Shown here piece after piece: positions 42,252-50,762 of a stretch of 64,000 nt of DNA. Origin of the DNA: Mesorhizobium sp. NZP2298. GTDB lineage: Bacteria; Pseudomonadota; Alphaproteobacteria; Rhizobiales; Rhizobiaceae. The notes beneath the pieces were generated by a model. The model worked only from the letters and a program-made list of their open reading frames with translations. It did not search any database and was not told the DNA's origin. The stretch is taken from NCBI RefSeq assembly GCF_013170825.1, contig NZ_CP033365.1, positions 5,964,001 to 6,028,000 on the forward strand, given 5' to 3'. The first letter of the stretch is position 1; every line of letters starts with the position of its first letter. Position numbers and translations under genes: made by a program.

Positions 42252-43925
42252 TCAGGCCACCTTCTGGTTGCGGCGCTCGGCGATCATGCGGCGCGTGTTG
42301 CGCAGCGCTACCGCCATGATGGTCGCCGTCGGGTTGGTGGCGCCTGATGTCGGGAAGGTCGACGCGTCCATGACGTAGAGGTTCGGGACGTCGTGGCAGG
42401 CGCCCCATTGGTCGACGACCGAGCGCTTCGGATCGTCGCCCATCACGGTGGTTCCGATGAGATGCCAGCCCGATTCACGCACCGGTGTCGAAACCAGCGT
42501 CTCGATGGCACCGGCGGCGCGCACCGATTCCAGGCAGCGATCGATGTTGAACTTCAACAGCCGGTTGGAGTTCTCGTTGACCTTGTAGACGATCTGCGGC
42601 GCGGGCAGCCCGTCGGAGTCCGTCAGATCCTTGGACAGGATCACCTGGTTGCTCTCTTCCGGAAGATCCTCGCCGACAATGCCCCAGATCAGCGAGTGGC
42701 CGAAGCGGCGCGCCACATTCTCGTGCAGGTTGGCGCCCCAGAAATCCTGGAACCGGCCGCTCTCGGCGACATAGACCTTGGATCCGGTTGCCCCGGATAC
42801 GCCAACCGGTCCGCCCGAGGGCATGCAGTTCCATTTCGAACCGCGCACGAAACCGCGGCTTTCGTCGGTCTCGTAGAACTCGAGCGAATAGACCTGCTGG
42901 CCAAAGGGGCCGCGCCAGGAATCGAGCGGATCCGCGTAAGAGGCGAGTACGCTGGCGAAGGGATGCATCATCAGCCTTTTGCCGACCATGCCCGATGAGT
43001 TGGCAAGGCCGTCCGGATTCCTGGATCCTCCCGACATCAGCAGCAGTCGCGGCGTGCCGACGCCATTGGCGCACAGGATGACCACCTTGGCGCGCTGGCG
43101 CCGCTCCCGGCCGTTCGCGTCGATATAGACGACACCGGTCGCCAGCCCTTGCTCATTGGTCTCGACTTCCTTGACCCGCGCACGGGTGACCAGCCGCGCG
43201 CCGGCTTTCAATGCCAGCGGCCAATGCGACCGGTCGGTCGTGGATTTCGCGCCCTCCGGGCACCCGGTAAGACAGGTTCCGCGGCGCACGCACGGATTGA
43301 GTTCGCCGAACGTCTCCGACGGGATGGCATTGCTGCCGGGCCACCAGTGCCAGCCCATCTTTTCCATGCCCAGCGCACCGCGCAGACCGACGGAGCCGAT
43401 GGGCAGCGCCGGGAAGGGATAGGCACCGCGGGGCGGATAGGCCGGATCGCCGGCGAGACCGGAAACGCCCACCTCGCGCTCGATCTCGAGCTGGTAGGGC
43501 AGCAGGTCTTCATAGCTGAACGGCCAGTCCTCGGCCACGCCGTCCATCGACCGCACGCGGAAGTCCGACGGCAGGAAATGCATCCATTGCGCGCCATAAA
43601 GCGTCGCGCTGCCACCGACGCCGGCGAACATCAGCGGGTTGATGTCCGTCGTCGACGTGTCGACGGGATAGTCGTTGGGATTGTCACGGACGTTGGGATT
43701 GGGATGCCAGAGCTTGGTGCTGACAAGCTCGTGCTCCGGACGCGCGCCGGTATAGTCGGCATAATCAGGCCATTCGCCCTGTTCGAGCACGACAACGGAA
43801 ATGCCGGCACGCGCCAGATGAAGCGCGGCGACCGAGCCGGATGGACCGGCCCCGACGATCACGACATCCACTTCCTCGTCGCGCCTTGCCCGTGCACCGC
43901 GATCCGCCAGAACTTCAACGGTCAT
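42252..43925 (-). CDS. GMC family FAD-dependent oxidoreductase
   Basis: 557 residues. N-terminal FAD motif VVIVGAGPSGSVAALHLARA, mid-region GGSATLYGAQWMHF, a Cys-rich RRGTCLTGCPEGAK loop, and the C-terminal SGWHLIGTTVMGDDP plus DASTFPTSGATNPTATIMA with the active-site His and Asn. GMC enzymes oxidise alcohol groups of sugars, polyols or choline. With the small subunit-like gene, a lactonase and two aldehyde dehydrogenases, it is the first oxidation step of the pathway fed by the ABC importer upstream. The electron acceptor is unknown; no cytochrome gene is adjacent. Confidence 0.9.
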   Translation of the reverse strand: MTVEVLADRGARARRDEEVDVVIVGAGPSGSVAALHLARAGISVVVLEQGEWPDYADYTGARPEHELVSTKLWHPNPNVRDNPNDYPVDTSTTDINPLMFAGVGGSATLYGAQWMHFLPSDFRVRSMDGVAEDWPFSYEDLLPYQLEIEREVGVSGLAGDPAYPPRGAYPFPALPIGSVGLRGALGMEKMGWHWWPGSNAIPSETFGELNPCVRRGTCLTGCPEGAKSTTDRSHWPLALKAGARLVTRARVKEVETNEQGLATGVVYIDANGRERRQRAKVVILCANGVGTPRLLLMSGGSRNPDGLANSSGMVGKRLMMHPFASVLASYADPLDSWRGPFGQQVYSLEFYETDESRGFVRGSKWNCMPSGGPVGVSGATGSKVYVAESGRFQDFWGANLHENVARRFGHSLIWGIVGEDLPEESNQVILSKDLTDSDGLPAPQIVYKVNENSNRLLKFNIDRCLESVRAAGAIETLVSTPVRESGWHLIGTTVMGDDPKRSVVDQWGACHDVPNLYVMDASTFPTSGATNPTATIMAVALRNTRRMIAERRNQKVA

Positions 43926-43961
43926 TTTCTTCCTCCCTTGGGGTCCAACGGCAGCATCGGA

Positions 43962-44933
43962 TCAGGCGAGCCGCGTCCGGTAAAACGCCGCCGCGCCGAT
44001 GATGATGACGCCCTTGATGATGAGCTGCATCTCGATCGGAAATCCGAGCAGCAGCACGAGATTGTTGATCACCACCAGAACAGCCACGCCAAGCAGCGCC
44101 GCGAAAACGTTGCCGCGCCCACCAGTAAGCGCCACGCCGCCCATCACGGCGGCAACGATGGAGTCCAGTTCGTAGCCTTGGCCGACCCAGTTCGAGACGG
44201 TACCGACATAGCCGAGCAGGAACAGGCCGCCTATTCCCGCGCAGACCGAGCAGATGACGTAGCAAAGGATGACCACGCGATCGGGCGCGACACCGTTGAG
44301 GAACGCGGCCTTCGGATTGCTTCCCACCATGAATATCTCACGGCCAAGGCGTGACCGGTGCAGCACGATGCCGAACGCGATCGCCAGGAATGCCAGGGTG
44401 ATCAGATTGACTGGCACGCCAAAAATCCGCCCCGAGGCCAAGAAGCCCATGCCCGGCGGCAAGGTGCTGATCGGCGCCCCGCCGGTATAGGCGAAACGGA
44501 TGCCCTGCAGGATGATCATCATCGCCAGTGTCGCGAGAAACGGGCTGACATTGCGCTTGGCGACGAGCCAGCCGTTCACCAGGCCCACCACGGCCGACAG
44601 GGCGATCGCGGCGATGAAGATCATCGGAATCGCTTCATTGGTGGTGGCTTTGAAAGCGGTCGCCAGCACCGCCACCGTCGCCATCAGCGAGGCCACTGAC
44701 AGGTCCAATCCGCGCACCAGGATGACAAAGGTCTGACCGATCACAACCATGCCAAGCGGTGCCGCGATGGTCAGCACATTGACCAGGTTGGCCGGCCGCA
44801 GAAAGGTCGGTGAGGCAAGAGCCGCGACGGTCATCAGAGCGACCAGGAAGACCACCAGCCCGTAGCGCTCGAAGACAGACGCCAGGGAAATGCTTTGCGA
44901 TCGCGGCATCGGGGTATCGAGAGGCGCCATCAT
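43962..44933 (-). CDS. CUT2-type ABC transporter permease
   Basis: 323 residues, about nine to ten hydrophobic helices. LVRGLDLSVASL and VMGGVALTGGRGN are the family motifs. The ATG at 44933 shares its A with the stop of the upstream permease (TAATG), with GGAG just before; an adjacent ATG at 44930 is equally possible. Pairs with the permease at 44933-45883. Confidence 0.91.
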   Translation of the reverse strand: MMAPLDTPMPRSQSISLASVFERYGLVVFLVALMTVAALASPTFLRPANLVNVLTIAAPLGMVVIGQTFVILVRGLDLSVASLMATVAVLATAFKATTNEAIPMIFIAAIALSAVVGLVNGWLVAKRNVSPFLATLAMMIILQGIRFAYTGGAPISTLPPGMGFLASGRIFGVPVNLITLAFLAIAFGIVLHRSRLGREIFMVGSNPKAAFLNGVAPDRVVILCYVICSVCAGIGGLFLLGYVGTVSNWVGQGYELDSIVAAVMGGVALTGGRGNVFAALLGVAVLVVINNLVLLLGFPIEMQLIIKGVIIIGAAAFYRTRLA

Positions 44934-45883
44934 TATCTCCGCCTTGGTGTGTGGATGCCGACCGCGATGATGATGATAAGACCCTGGATGACCCACTGGT
45001 AGTAGGACGAGACATTGACGAAGTTCAGCAGGCTGTTGAGCATGGTGACGAGCAGCACGCCAAGGAAAGTGCCAAGCACGCCGCCTCTTCCGCCGGCCAG
45101 GATGGTGCCTCCGACCACCACCGGCGTCACCGACTGCAGCGTCAGCGCGGCACCGATGCGCGGGTCGCCAACGCCAGTTCGCGCAGTCAGGAAAATCGCC
45201 GCTATGCCCGCGCACAGGCCCGACAGCGCATAGGCAAGCACCACGATACGATCGACCGGCAACCCGTTCAGCCGCGCCGCTTCCCGGTCGCCGCCGACGA
45301 AGTAGATGCTGCGGCCCGTGCGCGTGCGCTGCAGCCAAAGCCCGGCAAGGGCGAAAATCGCGACGAGCACGACGGCGCTGAGCGGAATGCCGCCGACCTT
45401 TGCATAGGCGATATCAGCGAAGGCACGCGGTACGGAGCCACCGGGCTCCTTGCGGTACATCAGCGTTCCGCCGAAGATGATCGAGGACATGCCGAGCGTG
45501 ACGATCAACGGATGGACGCGCAGCACGACCGTCAACAACCCGTTGAGCGCGCCCACAGCGGTCGCGGCGACCAATGCGAGCGGCAGCGCAAGCCACACCA
45601 GATCGGGGCGCCATTCGAGGAAGTTCGCCAGAAAGACGGTGAGCGCACCAACCAGCGAACCGACCGCCAGATCAATGCCGCCCATCAGCACGACAAACGT
45701 CTGGCCTAGGCTGACCATGCCCAGCACGATGAGCTGCTGGAACAGGTTGCCGATGTTGCGCCAGGTCAGGAATCGATCGGACAAGAAGCCGCCCGCGACC
45801 GCAAGCAGGACCAGCAGCACCGCCACGATCAGGTAGGAAAGCATCAGCCGGTTGCGGCGAAGATCCATCGTGATGGCACTCAT
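44933..45883 (-). CDS. CUT2-type ABC transporter permease
   Basis: 316-residue permease of the BPD_transp_2 family with LMGGIDLAVGSLVG and VVVGGTILAGGRGG. Its start overlaps the ATPase stop by ATGA (45880-45883). Two different permeases in one system suggest a heterodimeric channel, as in some Lsr- and Xyl-type importers. Confidence 0.91.
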   Translation of the reverse strand: MSAITMDLRRNRLMLSYLIVAVLLVLLAVAGGFLSDRFLTWRNIGNLFQQLIVLGMVSLGQTFVVLMGGIDLAVGSLVGALTVFLANFLEWRPDLVWLALPLALVAATAVGALNGLLTVVLRVHPLIVTLGMSSIIFGGTLMYRKEPGGSVPRAFADIAYAKVGGIPLSAVVLVAIFALAGLWLQRTRTGRSIYFVGGDREAARLNGLPVDRIVVLAYALSGLCAGIAAIFLTARTGVGDPRIGAALTLQSVTPVVVGGTILAGGRGGVLGTFLGVLLVTMLNSLLNFVNVSSYYQWVIQGLIIIIAVGIHTPRRR

Positions 45884-47421
45884 CCTACCGGCTCCGCACG
45901 CTGATCAATTTCCGTCTTGCGGTGCCCGACAGATCGCACGGCGAGATCCATGATCGCCTCCTCGCCGAGCGCATCGCCTTTGATTTCGCCAACGACATAG
46001 CCTTGCGCCATCACGAAGACCCTATCGGAAAGGCCGACGATTTCGGGCAGTTCCGAACTGATCATCAGCACGCCGACGCCAGAATCCGCCAGCCGACGCA
46101 CGATGCGATAAATCTCCACCTTGGCCCCGATATCGACCCCGCGCGTTGGTTCGTCGAGGATAAGCAGCCTGCTGGCGATCCGCGACCAGCGGCTGAACAA
46201 CACCTTCTGCTGGTTCCCACCGGAGAGATTGCCGATCTTCACGTCAGGCGACGGCGTCGCGACCGAAAAGTCCTGGATCTGCCGCGTGGCCACCGCACGT
46301 TCTTGCTTGCGGTCGATCAGGCCATGTTTCGTTATGCCTTCGAGGTCGGGCGCTACGATATTGGCGGAAATCGGCAGGCCGAGAAACAGGCCGTCATCCT
46401 TTCGGCTCTCGGTCAGAAAACCGAGACCATGGCGTATCGAGCCCTTCGGAAGCTTCGCCGCAAATGGCTTGCCATCGAATTCGATCACACCACTCTCCAC
46501 GGCACGCGTGCCGAAGATCGCCTCGGCGACCTCCGTGCGGCCCGAACCGACCATGCCGGCGACGCCGACGATTTCGCCAACCTTGACGTTGAGGCTGACG
46601 TCACGGACGCGCGGACCAGCCTTGAGATTGCGAACGGTGAGCACATCCGGGCCGCTCGCCGGTGCGGTACGCCGCGGCGGATAGATCTGGCTGAGCCGGC
46701 GACCCACCATCCGGGTGATCATCTCCTCACGCGTGAGCGCGCTTACCGGGCTCGTGCCTACGAGCTGGCCGTCCTTGAGAATCGTGACCGTGTCGGCGAT
46801 CTCGAAGATTTCCTCCAGCCTATGGGAGACGTAGACGATGCCGACGCCTTCGTTGCGCAGCCTGCGCATGTTCTCGAACAAAAGATCGACCTCGCGTCCG
46901 GCGATGACCGCCGTCGGCTCGTCCAGGATGAGCAGCCGCACCTTGCCAACCAGGGCTTTCGCGATCTCGACCATTTGCTGGTCGGCAAGCGGCAATTCGT
47001 CGATCCTGGCGTGGGTTGGAATATCGACGCCGAGCTGTGAGAGGATTTCAGCGGCGCGGACGTGGCGGGCGCGGTTCGAAATGAGGCCCAGCATGCCGCG
47101 GGGCTGCGTATCGACCAGAATGTTCTCGGCAACGGACAGCTCGGGAAAAAGGGCAAGCTCCTGATGGATCACGTGGATGCCGGCAGCGCGTGCCTCCTTC
47201 GGCGACTGCCAGGAAACCGGCTTGCCGAGATAGGTCATGGTCCCGGAATTCGGTTTGGTTACGCCGCCCATGACGCGGATCAGCGTCGACTTGCCCGCGC
47301 CATTTTCGCCGAGAAGGGCGTGAATCTCGCCGGGTTGCACGGCGAAATCGACCTTGTCCAGGGGTTTGACTCCAGGATAGTCCTTCTCGATCTGACTGAG
47401 TTCAATAACAGACGCTGACAT
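45880..47421 (-). CDS. CUT2-type ABC transporter ATP-binding protein (two NBDs)
   Basis: 513 residues, tandem nucleotide-binding domains. NBD1: Walker A GENGAGKST, Walker B LLILDEPTAVI. NBD2: degraded P-loop GMVGSGRTEV, signature LSGGNQQK, Walker B LLILDEPTRGVDIG. Standard RbsA-type architecture. It lies between the binding-protein gene (73-nt gap containing a 13-bp perfect hairpin) and the first permease. Confidence 0.93.
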   Translation of the reverse strand: MSASVIELSQIEKDYPGVKPLDKVDFAVQPGEIHALLGENGAGKSTLIRVMGGVTKPNSGTMTYLGKPVSWQSPKEARAAGIHVIHQELALFPELSVAENILVDTQPRGMLGLISNRARHVRAAEILSQLGVDIPTHARIDELPLADQQMVEIAKALVGKVRLLILDEPTAVIAGREVDLLFENMRRLRNEGVGIVYVSHRLEEIFEIADTVTILKDGQLVGTSPVSALTREEMITRMVGRRLSQIYPPRRTAPASGPDVLTVRNLKAGPRVRDVSLNVKVGEIVGVAGMVGSGRTEVAEAIFGTRAVESGVIEFDGKPFAAKLPKGSIRHGLGFLTESRKDDGLFLGLPISANIVAPDLEGITKHGLIDRKQERAVATRQIQDFSVATPSPDVKIGNLSGGNQQKVLFSRWSRIASRLLILDEPTRGVDIGAKVEIYRIVRRLADSGVGVLMISSELPEIVGLSDRVFVMAQGYVVGEIKGDALGEEAIMDLAVRSVGHRKTEIDQRAEPVG

Positions 47422-47450
47422 ATCCGGTGCTCGAACTGTTCAATGCACGT

Positions 47451-47480
47451 CCGGTGTGCGCCCAGGAGGGCGCACACCGG
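47451..47480 (-). promoter_or_regulatory. Perfect 13-bp intercistronic hairpin after binding-protein gene
   Basis: CCGGTGTGCGCCC at 47451-47463 pairs without mismatch with GGGCGCACACCGG at 47468-47480 around a 4-nt loop. It begins 14 nt after the binding-protein stop, with no U-tract. It is the strongest of four such elements in the window. Confidence 0.8.
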
Positions 47481-47494
47481 GTCGCTTGGGAGGC

Positions 47495-48709
47495 TTACTT
47501 CGGATAGTCGGGATTGAATGTGCTCGGATTGTAGCCGGCAGGCAGCCCGTTGCTTGGCGACAGATCGCCCGGGTCGCTCATGCTGACATGGTCGAGCAGA
47601 TGCCTGTCGCCCTTGACCGAGACCGTATCCGCGCCGGGCGACGTGACAACCTGGAAGCTCACCTCTACCTTGTCCGGGACCGAGATGCCCTTGAGCACAT
47701 CGAGCGCGGTCTCGATGCCGGTGATGCCCATCGACGTCGGATAGTCGATGCCGACCATCTTGATGTTGTGCTGGTTGGCCAGCTGATACATCCGGGCAAC
47801 GTCGCCACCGGTCATCGGCGGGAATTCGCCGTCCTTGTAGCCGGCGTCAAGAAACGCTTCGATCGCACCATAGCCCTGTAGCGCGCTGTCGGCCAAGACA
47901 CCGTCGATGGCCTTGCCGTGCTTCTGGATCAGCGCGGCCATCACCGACTTGCCGGTTGCCGGATTCCAGTCGCAATACTGCTTCTCCAGCACCTTGATGC
48001 CGGGGAACTTCGAGAACACTTCCTCGTTCGCCTTGATGCGGATTTCCGCGACGCTCGACCCGGCGATGCCTGGCAGCATCACGATGTTGCCCTTGCCGCC
48101 CAGCGTCTCGCACAACCACTGCGCCTCGAGACGGCCCAACGCCCAATCGGATGCCGTGACGTAGGTGATGTAGTTGGCCGGCGTCTTGACCTTGCGATCG
48201 ACCATGACCACGGGAATGCCCTGTTCGGTTGCGCGGCCGACGACGGAATCAAGCGCGTCCTCGGTCGAGGCCGCAATGAGCAGAATATCGACGCCCTGGC
48301 TGATCAGATCCTGGATATCCGCGATCTGCTTGGAAGGATCGTCATTGGCGTCGGTGACGAGAAGATGGGCGATCTCGTCGCGATGCTGGCCGGCGGACCA
48401 CAGGACGCCATGCTGAAAGGCGACGCGCCAGGCATTGGAAATTGAAGCATTGGAGAACCCGATCGTGTACGGACCCGCCTTCTTCCATTTCGAGGTGTCG
48501 ACCATGGTGTTGGCATTGGGGTTCCACATCCAGGTGCGCGGCGCGCCATAGTAGCCAGGCTTCTTTTCCGCCGTCTCTGAAGCGACGGCCGCGCTGGTCT
48601 GGGCGAGTTGGATGGCCGGCGCGGCGGCCATGGCTGCCGCCACGGCCGGCATGCCCCGGATAAAGCCCTTACGGGAAATCTTGTGGTCTAGGATGCTCTT
48701 TATTGACAT
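47495..48709 (-). CDS. CUT2-type ABC transporter substrate-binding protein with Tat-like signal
   Basis: 404 residues. The ATG at 48709 follows AGGAGGAACCA. The N-terminus carries SRKGFIRG before a hydrophobic Ala-rich core, an RK variant of the twin-arginine motif, so export may be through Tat; Sec export is the alternative. The mature part is a Peripla_BP_4 domain: IGFSNASISNAWRVAF, ILLIAASTEDALDS, VVMVDRKV, IDGVLADSALQG. It is the first gene of the GMC/aldehyde dehydrogenase operon and is divergent from etfB. Sugar or polyol ligand is likely given the downstream enzymes. Confidence 0.9.
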   Translation of the reverse strand: MSIKSILDHKISRKGFIRGMPAVAAAMAAAPAIQLAQTSAAVASETAEKKPGYYGAPRTWMWNPNANTMVDTSKWKKAGPYTIGFSNASISNAWRVAFQHGVLWSAGQHRDEIAHLLVTDANDDPSKQIADIQDLISQGVDILLIAASTEDALDSVVGRATEQGIPVVMVDRKVKTPANYITYVTASDWALGRLEAQWLCETLGGKGNIVMLPGIAGSSVAEIRIKANEEVFSKFPGIKVLEKQYCDWNPATGKSVMAALIQKHGKAIDGVLADSALQGYGAIEAFLDAGYKDGEFPPMTGGDVARMYQLANQHNIKMVGIDYPTSMGITGIETALDVLKGISVPDKVEVSFQVVTSPGADTVSVKGDRHLLDHVSMSDPGDLSPSNGLPAGYNPSTFNPDYPK

Positions 48710-49024
48710 TGGTTCCTCCTCCTTAACGCTCGACAGAGCGTTTAAAATTCTCCTCAGACATTCTCGCGCACGAGACAGTATAAACAAAGAATATATGTCT
48801 ATATCTCGAGCAAATCGCACGAACATTCTCCTGACAACCTCCACCTCAGGAAAATTCGATTGAAAGCGATTTGACGCAAATTAGCAGTCGATTACCCACA
48901 ATCGTCAATCTGCCGTCTTGTAATAGCTGCTATTACCTTTTTGGCCATTGGGAGCAGCGAAGAATACGACTTATCTAGCAGCCGGTTCTGGGCGATCGAG
49001 GTGCGTCCCGTCGGAGGAGAGGCC
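48710..49024. promoter_or_regulatory. Divergent promoter region between binding-protein gene and etfB
   Basis: 315 bp, AT-rich compared with flanking genes, no coding sequence. It contains a palindrome TCTCG-CGCA-CGAGA (48762-48775), which could be an operator for both directions, and TATAAACAAAGAATATAT (48779-48796), which may hold -10 elements. No regulator gene adjoins it; the LysR gene at 36500 is the nearest candidate on the left. Confidence 0.4.
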
Positions 49025-49789
49025 GTGAATATTCTTGTCGTCTTGCGCATGATCCCGGATTCCGCGGGCGAGCTGCAACTCGCCGAGGACGGCCGCGGCA
49101 TCGATCGGGAATGGCTGGATTTCCAGCTCAACGATTTCGACGATCATGCCCTCGAGGAAGCAATCCTGCTCAAGGAAGCCAGCGGTGCGAAGGTAACGGT
49201 GGTGGCCGTTGGCGAAGGCGCCAACCGTGTCCTGCAGATGGCCGCGGCGCGCGGCGCCGACGAAGTCGTGGCACTTCAATCGGAGGAGGACGCCATGATC
49301 TCCTCACGAGAGATCGCGGCTTCCATCGCGGCGATGGCGAGGGCAAAGTCGGTCGACTTGGTTTTGTGCGGAGTCCAATCGACCGAGGATGTCTTTGGCC
49401 AGCTGGCGCCCTATGTCGGCGCGCTGCTCGACTGGCCGCATGTGTCGGGAACCAACCGCATCGTTGCGAACGGCGCCGTGCTTCGGGTCACGCAAGAGCG
49501 CGGCGCGGGCGTCGCCGTCACCTATGAGCTGGCCACGCCGGCGGTGCTCGGCGTTCAGACCGCGTCGAAGGCGCCCCGCTATGTCTCGGGCAGCAAGCTT
49601 CGCGAGGCGTCCAAGACGCCCATCGGCCGGGCCACGCCCGAATTGTCGGGCTTCGAGCTTACCGCCGAGATCATCACATTGCGCCTGCCAGTCCAGGGCG
49701 GCTCTGGCGAGAACCTCGGCGGCAATGCCGAGACAGTCGCGGATCGCTTGGTCACCATCCTGGCAGCCAAAGGCCTGGCGAGGAACTAA
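49025..49789 (+). CDS. etfB: Electron transfer flavoprotein beta subunit
   Basis: 254 residues from the GTG at 49025, which follows GGAGGAGAGG and starts with the ETF-beta strand VNILVVLRMIPD. FNDFDDHALEEA-like sequence, VVAVGEG, and DLVLCGVQSTEDVFGQLAP are family features. With EtfA it carries electrons from flavin dehydrogenases to a membrane acceptor. Relatives in dimethylglycine or trimethylamine catabolism are similarly placed next to a large Fe-S protein. Gene order etfB-etfA with a 3-nt gap indicates a heterodimer. Confidence 0.88.
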   Translation: MNILVVLRMIPDSAGELQLAEDGRGIDREWLDFQLNDFDDHALEEAILLKEASGAKVTVVAVGEGANRVLQMAAARGADEVVALQSEEDAMISSREIAASIAAMARAKSVDLVLCGVQSTEDVFGQLAPYVGALLDWPHVSGTNRIVANGAVLRVTQERGAGVAVTYELATPAVLGVQTASKAPRYVSGSKLREASKTPIGRATPELSGFELTAEIITLRLPVQGGSGENLGGNAETVADRLVTILAAKGLARN

Positions 49790-49792
49790 GCC

Positions 49793-50761
49793 ATGAAATT
49801 GATTGCCTGTACCGAAGGCCATTCCGGCAAGATCGAAGCCTTCTCACTTGAAATGATCGCCGCGGCGCGTTCGCTGACCCAGGCCGACGACGAGGTCGTT
49901 GCCTTTTTCGCCGGTCGTGACGCGGAAGGCGCATCCGCTTGCCTCGGTGCCGCCGATCGCCTGATAGTGGCCCGCTCCACAAGATCGGATGTCATTCCCG
50001 CCGAGACCTATGCGCTGCTTCTGCGCGACGTCATCATCGCCGAAAGCCCCGGCCTGGTCCTGGTCCCCTATTCGGCAAACGGGCTGGACGTGGCAGCGGA
50101 CATCGCGGCGCGAACCGGCTGGCCGCTCATCTCCTATGTCAATGAAATCAAGCGACTTGGGGAAAACCTGACGATCGTCGCGCAGATGTATGGCGGCAAG
50201 ATACTCGCCGAATGCGAAGTGCGGCTGCCCGCGGTTCTGATGATCAACCCAGGTGCCTTCGCGGCGGCAGCGCCGGCTCCGATCGCGCCCGTGAACGTGC
50301 AAACGATCGATGCCGAACCCGTGCTCACCAGCGGCAAGGTGAAGATGGTGGCCATCGACATGCCGGATTATGCCGATGTCGATCTGACGACAGCCGACAG
50401 GATCGTGTGCGTTGGCCGCGGCATCGGCGACGAGGCAAGCATCGACCTTGCCCGCAATCTGGCGACGATGCTGGGGGCGGAGATCGCCGGCAGCCGTCCT
50501 GTGGTCGATAATGGCTGGCTGCCGAAGCTGCGCCAGGTCGGCAAATCCGGCCAGAAGGTGAAGCCGAAGCTTTACCTGGCGCTCGGCGTGTCGGGCGCGC
50601 CCGAACATCTCGAGGGCATGTCGCAGGCCGACCTCATCATTGCCGTCAACACCGATCCGAAGGCGCCCATCTTCAATGTCGCGCATTACGGCGCGACCTG
50701 TGACCTGTTCGATCTCGTCGCCAATCTGAGCGACAGGCTGCGGGCCGGTTCTGGCCGTTGA
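49793..50761 (+). CDS. etfA: Electron transfer flavoprotein alpha subunit
   Basis: 322 residues. The N-terminal domain has LVLVPYSANGLDVAADIAAR; the C-terminal FAD domain has ADRIVCVGRGIGDEASI, GAEIAGSRPVVDNGWL, LYLALGVSGAPEHLEGM and IIAVNTDPKAPIFNVAHYG, all standard ETF-alpha elements. It directly precedes the membrane Fe-S oxidoreductase gene (1-nt gap). Confidence 0.93.
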   Translation: MKLIACTEGHSGKIEAFSLEMIAAARSLTQADDEVVAFFAGRDAEGASACLGAADRLIVARSTRSDVIPAETYALLLRDVIIAESPGLVLVPYSANGLDVAADIAARTGWPLISYVNEIKRLGENLTIVAQMYGGKILAECEVRLPAVLMINPGAFAAAAPAPIAPVNVQTIDAEPVLTSGKVKMVAIDMPDYADVDLTTADRIVCVGRGIGDEASIDLARNLATMLGAEIAGSRPVVDNGWLPKLRQVGKSGQKVKPKLYLALGVSGAPEHLEGMSQADLIIAVNTDPKAPIFNVAHYGATCDLFDLVANLSDRLRAGSGR

Positions 50762-50762
50762 G

